A DNA stretch of 64,000 nucleotides, from assembly GCA_903813345.2 (NCBI GenBank), contig CAIIXF020000010.1, positions 2,533,169 to 2,597,168 of the forward strand. Reading direction: 5' to 3'. This DNA comes from Owenia fusiformis. Its lineage: Eukaryota; Annelida; Polychaeta; Sabellida; Oweniidae. A model generated the notes under the pieces. It was not told the origin of the DNA. It worked only from the letters and a program-made list of their open reading frames with translations, and did no database searches. Shown piece after piece: positions 1 through 15,300 of the stretch. Position numbers and translations under genes: made by a program. Position 1 is the stretch's first letter; every line of letters starts with the position of its first letter.

Positions 1-230
1 TAATTTAAACAATTTACATTTCTTCAGAATTTCATGACTTGAATTTTTGTTTTCTTGAATTTTTGAACGGTAGTCTGGAAGATCATAATAGCCAGTCTTA
101 TAAGAATACAGCTAATACTTTTAGCATACATATGAAAATAAAAGGGCAGCTGGTCATTTGTTCAATTTGCCAAGTACACAATAATTTTTTTGAATGACAC
201 AACCTAACTAATAAACCAATCTTTGCATAC

Positions 231-372
231 CTAAAATGGTGAGTTTGATGACCATTTCATCCATTCCAAACTTATTCTTAGTGAGACACATGTATAATCC
301 AGAATCTGATCTCTGTGTATTTGTGATAGACAGCGATGACCCTCGACCTCTGGGTGGGTTGGTGTACGTTAC
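231..372 (-). CDS. DSCAM: DSCAM exon 13: second half of Ig9
   Basis: Phase 0 in, phase 1 out. It reads SSLSITNTQRSDSGLYMC, matching SSLSIKRTERSDSALFTC of human DSCAM, and closes Ig9. Donor GTATGC at 230. The remaining exons of the gene are left of the window. Confidence 0.9.
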
Positions 373-3300
373 CTGCAATACACATTGAATACTTTAAGAC
401 AACATTGATTAATATCAACATGGGCATTGTACAGGGAGAACATTTGAACCTGTTTCTTCATTTAATCTACATCACAGAAGCACATGATAACAGTAAAACC
501 TGTGCCCAGGGAACACTCTTCATCTTCGTACTGGGTCAAACTGTTCCTTGTAGACAGTATATAAAGATTTAAAATCAAAGTAAGTTCAATTACCCTCAAT
601 CTTTTGTTGCCTTGCCAGTTGAGGTTGTTGCCGTTAAAATTCCAGCCAACGGAAAGTGGTTTATCTCCGATGGCATCACACATGATGTCCACGTTCTTGC
701 CCTTTAAGACAGTGTAGTTACTAGCCTGTTCACTGAATCTGGCAGGTACTGGAATCACAGCAAAATATCTTCTGTCAATAAAGTTTTACATGAAATTGTA
801 AATTTATTAATCTTATATCTAGATAGCATTCACTTTGAAGATGGAAGGAACAAAAGATTTGATGCCTAGTGCCCCCATGTTCAGAAAATGTCTAATAATA
901 AAAATGACTTTAAAAATTACTTTTTATTTTATCTTAAATATCTCAAAATAATCATAATAACACTGAAGTGCAACAAAAATCTTCTCCTCACCATGAACAA
1001 TTAGTGTGATGACTTTACTAAGGCCTTGCCCAATTCCATTACTAGCATGGCAAAGATATATCCCATGATCCTTTTCTGCTGCATTCTTTATGGACAGCGA
1101 ACCATTTTTAAGCTGGCGAACCTGAGAAGGACTTGTTGTATCCAGGTCGAGATAATCGCCAGCATCTTGGCTTGCGGCTTTCTTCCATGTGATGGTAGGC
1201 TGGGGTGTGCCAGCAGTCTGACAGTCTATGATGATGCTATTGTGGAGCACTACATATGAGTCTTGAGGCTCACGAACCCATCGAGGTGGAACTGAAAATA
1301 ATAATTACATTTAGGCTACATAATCACATTTTGCAAAATCCAACTGTGTGGATGGAGTATGAAAATATTATTTTATGATTTAAAAATTTGTTTGTTTGAA
1401 AGTTTCACAAATCACATTTTGATAACATGAATTAAGACTCACTACAATATGAGCAAAAGTGGTTTAAACTTTACATGGGGCCTTTAAGATTAATATTTAG
1501 ACAGTACTTACCATCAACATGCAGCTCTGAAGTGTAGTTTGTAGAGGCTGCTTTGTTACTAGCTACACATGTATAGTTGCCATTATGTCTAGGGCTTGCA
1601 TCACCAATTGAAAGTGTACTTGAATATATGTCAGTTTTCATCACTGTTATCCCTAAGTCTGCTGGGATTGCTTGGTCATCTTTGTACCATTCAATGGTGA
1701 TAGGCAGGTCTCCTCTGCTGACAACACAAGATCTTGATACACGGTCTCCTTGCTTGATCTTAGGGAAGGTGAATGGATCAATCATTGGAGGCACTGTAAC
1801 AAAAGTAAATATCTACAGGGGAACTTGTATTGTATGTTGTACTGTTAGGAATAATAAGTTAGACTGTATCAATTGTTATATTTCATATAGTATATAATTC
1901 TTGTGTATACAAATAAATTATACCAGCTACCCTAGACTGATGAATGTCTTTGGCTATAGTTTATAGAACAATGTATCAAAATTTCACTTAATGGTATCTA
2001 TTTTAGCAAGCAAGGATAATTCCAAGAATGGTTAAACATTTGAGCATTCTTTCCAATATAAAAAAGTTCAGTGCATTTTTTTTATCTAATTTGATTTCAT
2101 ATACTGTACATGTATTATGATCTTAGGTCATAATACAGGGTTTAAGCCAGTTTGGTTTATGCTCAAGGGGCTTACCTTTTACACTAATATAAAGACTTCT
2201 GCTCATCCCCTGATTGTTAGAGTTACTGACAGTGCATGTGTACTTGCCCTCATCATCCCCTCGTTGCACACTACGTATGGTCAATGTACCATCTTTACTC
2301 ACATGTTGTCTGTGGTTGATGGGAAGTTGAGACCCTCCTGTGTTCGAACAAAAATATTTTATTTTCAAGTATATGGGCACTGAATAGTGTGAATGACACG
2401 GTTTAGTACTGATTTTTCACCACTCCAACACAGAGCACAATACACTACATATTATATTTGACAGATTTTTATAAAAACATATGATGGGTGAGTATAATTA
2501 AACAAAGACTTTATATTGAGTTGCTAAAGCCTACCTTTGTGCCAAGAGATGCTCTTTATAGGATAGCCAGATGCGTGACATGTGATGATGAGAAGACGAT
2601 TGGCAACTGCTGTGATGTTGGACATTGGACGTATGTATGGAACACCTGAAACATTGAAAAAATTATTCATTTCATTTACTTTAATTTGACATAATAAACA
2701 GAAGTTCATAATATAATCTATTACTGGGTCAATAATCCATAAAATTGAAATCATTCCAGTTCCACACTCACCAGACAAAATCAAAATGTGTCTGAAATAA
2801 TTTTTCTGGCAATATCTGCAAACTTCGGTCAGTAAACATTTAACCAGATATGTATATGAATCATGTTATCATTCTTGCACGACTTTCAACTTCATAAAAC
2901 CGTCTAAATAGAACATTGTGGAGAAGTAACAAACAAACAAAAGTTTTGAAAACTTTTCGGAAATTATTTTCTAGTAAAGAACATGTATCATGACGTCACG
3001 ATCTGCATTTGAACTCAGTATAGCCAGCAAATATGGCTTGCCAATCCCGAATTACTATTTCATGGTACGTTTAAATTTATATTTTCTAGACAAGCTTAGG
3101 ACAACTATAAACCAATTATAAATGTTTATATTACTTTTAAATATATAAAAGAATGGTACATCATATTGATTTTGAAAAGATTAAGATTCCGGGCGTTTGA
3201 ACTTTCTTACCATAAACGTTGAGTTTCCCGACTCTCATAGCCTGTCCAACGCTATTTGTAGCCGAGCATTTGTACTGTCCGCCGTCCGACACCTCCACCT

Positions 3301-6300
3301 TGCTTATATTCACGTGACTGATGACGTCACCCTTGGGGTTGACGTAAGAGGACACACGTAGACGTGGATCTTGTGGGAGGGGACCGTCATCAAGAGTCCA
3401 GATAACGATGGGAGTTGGATTCCCAGACGTTACGCACTTGAGAGACACAGATGGTCCTGGTTGGACATATTTGTCTTCAAACCAATAGTGTATAATAGGC
3501 TTTGCAACTGAAATTAAAATTAAAACTTGATGTAGGCTATGGACAATACCCTTCTTGTCTATTGACTATGTCTACCATCTCAGTTTCTTTTTTAAATTGT
3601 CCATATTAAGAAGTAAACCTAATTAAAAATGAAATAATATTTTCAATGAAATAGAAAATTGTATCTTCATGCATCTTCGGGATTTCGGGATCACCCTTTT
3701 TACCGTGACAAAAAATGTTTAATATAATTACAACGTTGAAAAACCTCATAGAAAAAATATCAATAGAGGTAGTTACACGTATTGATAAAACCTCTATTAA
3801 TTATGATGCTGAATTATAAAATTTGCTTTCAGAGTTGAGATACATTGTTTGCGTATAATGCTGGCATATTATCGTTAACACCCATTGTTTTAAGATGTTA
3901 TAAATCTCAGGTCTTACAAACAACCTCTCAATATGGATCAATAAATGACTGTGGCAGAGAGGGGACTTTCTTTGTATCTCCCCCTGAGCGTTCCAAAGCT
4001 CAATACCAGTATGTTCAACGTATGTACTTAATCTTAGTTAAATAGATCGATGGAACATTGATGTATATAACATGGATATGCTTTAACCGCAGCCAGGGGT
4101 GCCATTCATCTATAGAAGTCCAAATTGAAAGAAATTTTAACGTTTCACCTAACCAGGTTACTAGACTTAAATATTCAAGTCAGACAATGCGTTTCTCGAA
4201 TCCCCTGATACCCCAAAGGCTTATTTTGTTGTACAATTACTTGCAGATGGCCGTTTTTTATGCCGTCTGCAATATTTTGTTAAAATCGAGGCTCCACGTC
4301 GAAATCAGTGCATCATCTCTTGATAGCCCGTGATCAAACTGATCAAATGTCTTACCTCCCAATACAAGTTGTGTGGAACCCTGGGCGTTATCGTTGTCAT
4401 TGCTAGGCATGCATTGATACATCCCTTTATCCTCCCGCTTCACTGCTGTAATAGTCATAGCCGCATTGGATGGGAATTTGAAATGGGCATTTGGGCTCAA
4501 TCGTCTCCCGTCCTTATACCAGTGGATGGCATTAACTGGGTGGCCGAACACAGAACAGTTGAACGTCACAGGTTTGTCAACATCAACGACCTGTCTCTGG
4601 GGCTGAATGAATGCTGATAACGCAGCTAAAATATATAACAGAAGAACAAATTATATTTCCAGTTGCTAAAAGGGTCGTGGTGACTGTTTCGTGAATTTGG
4701 AATACTCGCCCTGTTGTGAGATCGAATTTGAACTGCATTATTTTGTACAAATATGCCCCCAAGTCGTCAGAACTATCAACATTGTATTTTGGATTGATTT
4801 TTTTAAATGAATGAAAAGAAATGAATTGTGAATACAAAATAAAAAGTTAGTAAGTATTTTGTCACTTTGTCACAGCTCAGTGCATAGCATTGCATCAAGT
4901 CACGCCCAACCCTCCTCTCAACATATCGCCACAAAGAGTGAGATGGGTGGAGGCGGACGCATGGCCTCTATGTAAGACCATCCGGCTCCCTACAGCCCTA
5001 TACTCACATGTTATTGTCAGCGTCGTCGTGACAGTCTTCATTCCATATCTATTAGAAGCGCTGCAAGTATACTCTCCGCTGTCCCTAATACCCGTGTTTC
5101 TGATCACCAAGTTCCCACCCATCTGAGTAACGCGGTTATGGTCCAGCACAATCCTCATGTCGCCTTTCTGCCAAGTGTAGACGGGCGTGGGGTGACCACT
5201 GGCCACGCATGGGAGCTCGGCGGTTTCACCTTGTTCCACTGTAATACTAAACACTTTCTCGTCGATGCTTGGTGCCGAGTTGACAGTTTGTTCTAAAATG
5301 ACACAACGAGCAACATTAGAAAACGAACCTATACAAAATTATTCTAATTGTTTAATAAAAACGTCAACTTCTAGCCCTGTTATTGTACAATACTTGAAAA
5401 TATATGAAGAGTTCTCATCGTAATTGTGTCAATTTAATTTTATTTATTATGATTCAGTTATTTGAACTAATATCACTAATTTTCTTAGTAACCACTCTTT
5501 TCATAAACCAATGCAAAGTGGACATTTAAGGACGTCTTCCAGGACAAACTTTTACCTAGTACTCTAAGGAAGGCGGGGTCGCTCGTCTTTGAGTCTCCCG
5601 TAAGGCTATTCTCAGTGACGCACTTGTACGGCATGTAACTGTCTTCTATACGAACGTCACGTACGTGAAGTTGACCAGATTGCAAAATGCTAAATCTGCC
5701 TCCTGGAATCGACAAAAACACATACATGAGAAAACTTAATGTCAGAATGTATTAACAAAGTTATTTAACAGGAGACTATATTAGAATTCTCTGGCGATTC
5801 AAAAATGTTATTCTAGTTACGTACGTAACGCCAATTACGCGTTGACGTCAATTACTTACCGGCTGAGATGGGTTTATCTCCCTGACTCCACGTAGTGACA
5901 GTGACGTAAGGCCTGACAAAGTACGGGTTTATGGAACACTTGAATACAGCAGTGTCACCTATCGTCACCCATACGTCATTAACACGTACGCTGTACGCCT
6001 TATGTTGGTCTACCGTGACTGAAACGTACAAATATATTTCATTTAGAACTGGTCTATAACATTTGATGGTAATAATAATTTATAACTTCTACATGCATGT
6101 TAAGATTTTTAAAGATTAAAAACACGTTAATAACATTCCATATGAGATGTCACCAGTGTCTTGAAATCCCTTTACATGTTTGTGCGCCCGCAGTATAACA
6201 TTTAGCTATTTTTCGACGCAGAAGCACTTAAAGGTGTATTTCATATGAGATATTGCCTTATAATCCCAATTGTTTCAATAACAGCATAGGAAAGATCAGT

Positions 6301-9300
6301 AATAGCATATGGTACGATTAATTATCCCCAGCAGTAATCTAATCTCTGGGTACGCTATATTTCACTTCAGATTTTACCCAAAGGAATCAGCTCACAAAAC
6401 CGAATCTCAATTGAGTTAATATTGGGTTAACATCCATTGGGAAAATCGCCGTAATGTAATAAGTGATGTTATTGCTTGGGATCGGTTAATGGAGATGATA
6501 CGTTCATTCAGGAAAGTAGTCGTAGTATTCCAGAACAAGGTCTTAATTTCATCATGAGGTCATATGGTTTGAACTAAATCACACGAATCAGTAACGTCAA
6601 TTACAAACGATGTAATGCTTGAGTGCAAGGAGGATTGGCTCCCAGAGTGCACCACCGATATTCTGTCCCATATATGGGTATGTCGTAATACAAAATTCGA
6701 ATTCAAACAGCCGCCATTTTGTTCACTTCAACATTTAAATCGTGAATTTTGGTCTTATTTCCAAACGAAAAATTCCAAAACTCACAAGAAACGATCGAGA
6801 TATTGGTTCGAATCTTTTGAACTGTTTATTTTGAATTTATAGTCGGTTTTAATTTCAGAAAATAACGACATTTCGACGTTTTCATTGTTGGAAAATATCG
6901 AGTTTCGATCCTGGGAGCCAATCCTCCTTGGCTTGAGTGGAGATCCCATGTGACGTAAAACAAACTACGCATGCGCTTTGGTAGACATTTTGAACTTCCA
7001 TATTTTGTTAAAATTATTGCGCTTGATATCGTTCATTGGGATTTCTTCAAATGTTTCAAGTCACGCTGCTCTTGTGCGCTTGGTTGCATATAGTTCTAAT
7101 ACAACAGGCACAGCAACGACAGACGTACTTACACTGCAGGCGCACTTGATCACGCATCATCATTAAAAAGCGTATTCATACGATCAAGCAACGTAAACAA
7201 CCCAGAAATGTCAAATAAGTTGTCAAAAAATCTGCAATAAAGTCATATTTGCAGAAATTAATTGATAATGGCAGTCTGATCTTGATTAAACAGTCTTACT
7301 CCAACATATCTGATAATTAATTGTAATTTATCAAATAATATTGGCAGATTTAAAGGGAATTGTAATATACTTTGCTCTATAACTTCCGATAAATGGAGTT
7401 AATGGTGAATTCGTGTCCAGGAAATGGCTGAAACGAGGAAACAATGCATTCAATTCATATTTTACCTTCCATACTAATTCATACGTTCCTTTGAGAATAA
7501 TAGAAAATGCTTATTATGTTTCAATTCTCTTAGATCCATTGCACATACTAATACTATATTTTCTGCAATGCGCTGCAACTTGGTAAAGCAGCAGAAGAGA
7601 CAGGTGTCAAATTTATATTGTTTAAACGGTTGGAAAGGTAGGTAATAGTAAACGATTGACATATCTAATTTTATCATCCTAAAACCCATAGTAAAAAATC
7701 TAGATTGGTCAAAAGGGACCAAGTAGGTACTTATACTATCACTAAATGCCATTATGGTCTTGAAAATCTCATGTTCTCATTCTACCAATTTGTTTAGTTT
7801 CTGAATATTGGGTGTTATCGTTTGCGACAAATATTTGTCATTACGGTTTGCCATTTTTGACATGTAAATTGGCAGTAATGGATTTGGAGTAAGCAATTAG
7901 ATATTTAACTACAAAGAATTTCGTGTGCTCAAACTTCCTGATGGTGAATTATTGATGTGAATTACAGTTTTGTAGACATTTTGCAATTCCAAGCGAGTCG
8001 TTAAGGTTTACTCCCGGATCAAACATGACTGCAAACTCCTGTGAAAATAATGACCTCAAATTTTAGATTTTGGAGAAACTGGAGTTTATTCATCCATCCT
8101 AAACATGGAATGGGAAGATATATTTATGTAATTTTGTCGTGATAGTGCATTTAATTTGGTAATTTCACTTGGGTGCTTTATTGTATCTTAACCTTTGTAT
8201 TTGATCATTCTTGTCATACAGTATGGGTTTATTGTACCACATTACACTTGGATTGTTTGCTAGGAAAACATAGAGTAACCAAATGCTATTTGGTAATTAT
8301 CTGGCAACATTGCATAAGTGTGCCATATGGATTTAAAACTGACCAATGGTTCAATACCATTGTTTGCCATCTAGACTTATGGGTACTTACATTAACACAG
8401 GTAAAGGAGGCCACTACCCAACGTCCAATAGACAAATTAAATCACGTGCCTAAGTGTTCCATGGCCAATACAACTAAGGGACGCGATGCAGAAGATACGA
8501 ATATTCATGGGAAAATCAGGGCATACGTTCTGTCATATACGTAACCATAATTATCACGAAGATATGATCAATATGGCGAAAGATTAACAATTATTAACAA
8601 CGTATAACATAATACTTCAAAGTGCTACCAGCAAGTGCAATGAATAAAGCCTCTTTAGAATCACGCGTCTCAAACTTTAAACCCATAAATGATCATTGTA
8701 CTTGAATCTGAAATTATTCCAATATCTGAGGTTGCTTGGTATTAAAAGAAATTACAGGTTGAAGTTTGTGATGCACTCAACCATGGTCGTATATCATATC
8801 TTCACAAAGCATGGTGGCAACTTGATGGCATCTTTTACGACATAGATTACTGGCGCCTGGTAATTAAAACTCGTCATGGTTTATATCTGGAGAGGCCGTA
8901 TCCCTGGATTAGCCAAACGATTTCTGTTCCCTATAATGGCCTACGATGGCTCACAATTCCTTACACATATGCACACAAAATATATCAAATACTTATGAAT
9001 CCCATACTAAAAGTTTATTCAATAAAACATGGGCTTTCAACTAGAAGCCCATGAATAAAATGATAATTTCAGACAACAGAGTCGTAATCAAAGTGAAACA
9101 AGTATAGTCATAGTCACATAGATATTAATGCATATGGTATTTTATCAGAAAAGCATATTTCTTACTCGATCTGAAATGAATTTTAGTTTTGTTTAAGGTT
9201 TACATCCTGTTGATCATGAAGTTAAATCTGTCTTATCAGGGGTTGACGAGGGAGGCAGGGTGTCTTGCGTCATACCTACAGGTAACTACAGTATATAAGG

Positions 9301-12300
9301 AATGTTGATGCCTAGTTATAGGGAAAGGGATATTGAGTCATCGACTAGGGGCCAATAATGTTCTTCGAGCCTTGACCTATTATGAAATAAAGAACAATAG
9401 CCTATAAAATGAATATTGACTTTTTGTCTGGGACAAGCCCCTAAATCTTTCGCTAAGGTACTCTATTGTATCTGCTAAAGTGAAATCTGCCTTTCCATTG
9501 TCTTTGTATCATCTCTGATTCTTAGGATTGATCGTGGTTTAGCAGCCAAGGAAGTCAATGTATAATCTGTCGATACTAGTCTTTGTTTTAGCCGTCTTCT
9601 ATTACCATGTAGTTTTTAATCACCAAGCGAACGTACCATTCGAACAGCGTATCACCCCAAGTACAATGGTTTGGTTGAAAAACACAACTCAGAATTTATA
9701 ATCCAAAATTAAATATTATCACTAGAAAAGACAAAATATCACAACTAAAAGTACACATCTGAAGGTACTAATAACTACTTTAGGAAATAAAGGATGCTTC
9801 GTTATCACACAATTTTTATTATTCATAGGTTTAATTTAAATGGTAACAAATCCTTAGAAGAACTATCATGCTTCAGTTTAATTGAACAGAAGCCGAGATA
9901 AAGCAGATCGTTCTAAAATCTAATTTCCTACCGACTAAAATGAGATCAGTATGTTATCAGTGGAGTGTGCTTCGCTGAAAAACTTCAACTATTTTCCCCA
10001 ATCATATGATAATTAAAAGAGTTTTTGTGCATCCTCTCATCTTTAATAGCGCTATTGATATGGAGGGTCACGTAATCTATATAATATTACAAAGGAGGTC
10101 ACACGATACCGATATTCTATTTCAAAGGAGGTCAGTAAACATCAAGATAAGGCGAAGAGTAATGGTACATTCATCACTTAGATTTGACACCGTCAATCTT
10201 TTTTGAGACAGATCTAATCTGTGGTATTCTTTATCAATTAAGATTAAATTCTCTGTGAATATGTCATATATTTCTGGAGGCGACAAGTACAGTATACCAG
10301 GGTATACGAGTGTTTCTCCCGCTATTATCAGCAACGAACTAACTAAGTTAGTAGTAGGCAAAAATAGGACACTGACGCAATTCCAAAAATTCACTTGCTA
10401 ATCTAATTTGGGGGGTGATTCATATATTGTCAACTCGTTTTTCATTTTTCTAAATACTCGAATTTCAATTTGAATTGTGAAGTCTAAATCGGAAGACTGG
10501 AATTCTGTCTAAATGTACATGTGCGAATGCCCATTGCATTCGTTCGACTTCACTTCTTAAAAGAGAGCTTCGTCTTCGTAGTTTATAACTAGACTCGGTA
10601 ATGTGCGAATATGCCTTAAGACCGAATGCAAATAGACATCTCTTTAGCATATGTAATTGATGTGAAATAACCTAGCTCCCAAATGGGATTTCAGTTTAAC
10701 TACATAGGTTACATTATTGCCAGAAGATAATAAAAAAATATTCCATATGGATGCAACATACAAAAATGTTGAATTCTAATCACGATTCGAGCTATATTGG
10801 GAGTTGACTACTTTTAACTTGATTTAATGACATCGCTTATGGTGGCATTGTTTCCAGAATAGATTATCTGATTTTTGTGAAAACCTTGAGAGATTATTGA
10901 CATTGTTCGCATTTTCTCAAATAGTAAGTGACATAGTCTGACACAAAAGGGATAATTACCCATGATAGTGCATGGAATAGAATATTTGTTTTACAAATAA
11001 AGCTTCACACAAAAATTATTAAGTATTACAAAATTATTGTGATTTATTTTATGAAGAATGAATTTTTCTACGATTGGGAAAAGATTCGGATCAAGGGACC
11101 CTGGGATATATCAATATCGTGTATATTCCAATCAATATGATTGGTCGTGAAGAGGATTGGGTTGAAGTGCCAGGATGAAGTAGCAGCTGTTAAAGTTTTA
11201 TTTGATTAGACACCGATTAAAGGAGGTCTTCTCTCTATTGTTTTCTAGTTAGCTTTAATAAAACCGATTTAGAAATGCATATTGAGAGCCACTCGAGTAG
11301 GTACTTCGGGCCCTGGTATGCTTTCCCCCTGATGGCTCAACTTAATATGTGCCCTGTCGGGAATAAGCAATGAATTTTGACAAAAGACAGGACTGCATAA
11401 TCCTCAAGGCATTTGGTCTTAATTTATAAAAAGTGTTCTGTGTTTCTGTTTTTTCTTAACAGTAATCATCGTCATGCCTAATTGGCTGCTTTATATGTAG
11501 ATTCGATACGGTGAAGAGTTAAACACAAGTACCTCGCGCGGTACTCTGGTAAATTTCAAAAGTAGTCTTTTTAGCTTTTTTTCTTGTACATTGGTTTCGC
11601 CGAATGAATGAAGAATCTTAAACTATGCGGGTTTCGACAGTTTCAAATGATTTCAGTGCATACCCGAACTCCAAAAGTGATTACTAATTTATTAGTTTTT
11701 GTGTAACTCAATTGCACACACATTTAGCTATCATAAACATACTCCGGTAAATCTACTTTGAAGGTTGCCTCCATATCAGATCAATATCTTTTACAACTTC
11801 TTTCTCGTGAATGTTTTTCAGTAACTCCAGACTCCGACAGTCTAGTAATGAGCCATTCTAAAATAATAGTAGAATCGGAAGTGCGCGCAAGGAGGGGAAA
11901 TTGGACCGCCGATCATAGTCAAAGAATCGGGTCCTTTTCAATAGAAATCCACACAAAGGCAAGCGATGTCAATTTAAAATTTAGTACTCAAACTAATAAA
12001 CAACCCTCTGGTTTCGATAAAATTGGGTTTATATATTGATATAATTTTTTGATAATGGGTTGATAATGATTCTGCATTAGAGTATTAAACAATATCATGG
12101 TATACGTCGAGATAATAAGAGAAAACAATTCTTAGTCCAAGAATACAATACAAGTAGTTACAAGTTACATCGACAAATTAGAGTTAATAAATCTTTTGAA
12201 ATTAATTCATTAATCCATCTTCAGGTGTTGTTTGTTCTTAAATGAAACTTTTAGATATAAATTTGTTAAGAGAATTATTTATAAAAGTCTTCAACATAAT

Positions 12301-15300
12301 AACAAATAAAGCCACTATACTTTAAGATATTCTATCAGGAGACCTATCGCTTAGTTTCTTCAAAATAAATGTTAATTTGGACCAGACGGCATATCGTCCT
12401 AAAGAAATACATTAAAGAAAGAGTAATCATGTAAACTCATATCATCCATATTAAGTGAGACTTTTAATTCATTGCATCGATTTTGGCTGGTAGTATATCA
12501 CTTCCTCAAAACTATGTAGGCTATTAACCTATAGCTTCAACATTTCATCATCACACGTTATATTGAGATCACTGTGATGACGTGATCTTGTATGACCCTT
12601 AACGGTCGTATACACGATAATCAAAAAGGTCCCGAATACCGTTTTAATAGTTCAATTGATTTTTCTTCAATAATCGATCCGCATACCATTCGAAAACGTC
12701 AGACGCACACAAGAAATAACGGTTCGAATGTATTTTATAATCAAACGTCAATACCATGTGTTCTGAATTTAGCACTTCGCTTTACGCATTGTACACTTTG
12801 TGTTTTATTGAACAAGAATTTTTTTTATTTTGGATGGATGGAAAGAGAAAGAATTTTTAATCTAATGAATTATTGTAACCACGTGGGATGGTCTTACTGC
12901 TAAATTGCTCACTGAATTGAAGCGAAACTTCTTGAATTTAATTTTCGGTATCCCCGTGTATAATCCCCGAATACAAGATTGCCCCGATCAAAGTAGTAAA
13001 TATGACAAGTAGAACCCGCAGCGTATGTACAAATGGGGCACGATTTGTCACATACTTAACCCACCTCACTGGGCAAACAAAATGAGGCGATTTGTAGGAC
13101 TTGCACATGTGAGACTTTGCCACATTTGCGCGTGTTGTGCTTGAAAGTCCAGACGCTAAATACTAGTAGAGGAATTATTTGTGACATACCTGCTTGCACA
13201 GTGACTCGCCTAGAGACGACAGTTCCAACACTGTTAGTGGCCGTACATCGGTAGTTAGTACTATGCACATTGGCTAACAGCTTTGAACTCGAGAAAGGAA
13301 GGATATGCAGGGAATTGTTGGGAAGAATTTCTAAGACTCCAGGGATGCTATCAATAGGTGCTCCTTCTTCATTTGTCCAGTCCATTGCTGGAGCGGGTCG
13401 TCCGAATGCCGTACATGAAAGCATGATCCCTTTGGTGTTTGCGTAGGCGACATAACTTGGGGGTTCTCCAATGAAGACAGGTCCTTGGAGTTGGCTTGTT
13501 TCTTGACCCCCTCTGGCACTTTGACCTCTCACTGAAATATATAATATCAAAAAGTTAAATCAGGATTTTGAAATGGTCTAGAAAAATGAGTTTTAACATA
13601 CTTCTAGAGTCTGCAAGATGTATAGACATTCTGGCTTTAAATCTTTTTTGTCTTGCAGCATGAGAAGAGATCCATATATAAATATGTGGCCATTAGTAGA
13701 TGGGTTAACTACATTTGGACTTCATTGTATGATGCAAATGTCCCATTTGGCATGGAAGTACCTTAGGGCAATAGAAATAAATTTATCCAAAGACACAAGC
13801 TAGATGGCGCTTTATATTGGAAATATACACATTTTTCAAAATGGCCGCCAAAAATACATCAGAGACAATATCTTTGCTTCTGTGCATGCTACAATTATAA
13901 GATTGGTGTAAAAAAAATACAGTGATGTAGTCGTAGAATCTATTTTATAAGATCTTGAGTCTTGAAAATTAAGAACTTCGACTTTATATTCAAACTATAC
14001 GCGTTTTTCAAAATGACTGCCAGAAATATAACAAAGAGGATATCTTACCTTACGAATACTTACAAATTAAGATATCTTACCTTACAAAATGTCCCCTCTG
14101 GCATGGAAATACCTTTGGGCAATAGAAACAAATTTATCCAAAGACACAAGCTAGATGGCGCTTTGTATTGGAAATATACACATTTTTCAAAATGGCCGCC
14201 AAAAATACATCAGAGACAAAAGTTTTGCTTCTATGCATGCTACAATTATAAGAGTGGAGTCAAAAATACATTAATGTAGTTGTAGAATCTATTTAATTAG
14301 GTTTCGAGTCTTGTAACTTCATTACTTGCACTTTATATTCAAAATATATGCATTTTTCAAAATGGCTGCCAGAAATATAAACTACAAGACATTTTACATT
14401 ACTCCAGTAAAAGAAAATATTATCTGCACAACACAAGAAAAGATATTTCACTTTTTGTGTTTTACAACATGGGGACTATGAGAAATCTCCCTGATCTAAA
14501 TGTCACATTTTCAAAGAAAATTCAATTTTAAGTTGATGGACTCATTTCAAAACCACATTTCTTGATGTATTTTTTCACGACGATTCCAAATTCAACATTA
14601 GTTAGACTGGATTTTGATTTTTTAATGACAAAAATAAAGATCGTTACTACTCACATCTAGCTAATTGGGTTATGAGCCTAAACACAGCAAATGTGTATTT
14701 ATTTTTCAATGTTCCTTTTACTCAAATTCACCATAAAGACCAGAGTCTCTTTAGTAACTTGCAATAAATATGCATCTGTAATGGTAGTGCAACTTTAGTT
14801 GTTGCAATGCAACACACATAAGAGAGAAATGTGATAGATAGAAACCACGCAGGAGAGCCATACATATGCACCTATAGTTGGAAATGGCCAGAAACCTTCT
14901 GGCGAGAGAAAATCTTAAGATCGGAATAGATTTCAAGGGCTGCATTTAATGACAGTATTGCAGAGCCCTCTTCATCTCCTCTTTTTCTCAATTAAAATAT
15001 ATCAAAAGTTTCTTCACTTCATATCAACAATTACTTAAAAGGGGACGGCATTTGAAATGCGCTGAAGTTGAAAACCACATCTCCCATGCTATCCATAGTT
15101 TTCAGCATAGTTTCCATCGCAAATTGATATTCAAAACTACACTTTCGAAGAAGTTTAAGAGCCCTTGTTAGATATAATTTGTTTTAATATTTTCCACGGC
15201 CATTGAGAAAAGGGCATACATTTACAATAAAAAGTGAACATGTTCGTTAACTAATAGACATACAGTACAATATCAGAATTTCCGCTGATTCTAACATTTT

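Larger units (their letters stand above)
6019..13189 (-). other. DSCAM intron 2 (7.2 kb)
   Basis: Lies between the Ig1 and first Ig2 exons. Beyond the 6.6 kb MITE and a 65-bp dispersed repeat near 10.53 kb I see no feature. In particular, there is no second copy of an Ig2-type half exon (conserved VFKC/TTW pattern with phase-1 splice sites), although short exons can be missed by eye. Confidence 0.6.

Noticed and set aside
8173-8544. 123-codon plus-strand open frame in DSCAM intron 2
   Set aside because: No domain, no signal or membrane pattern that holds up, and composition like the surrounding intron; a chance frame.
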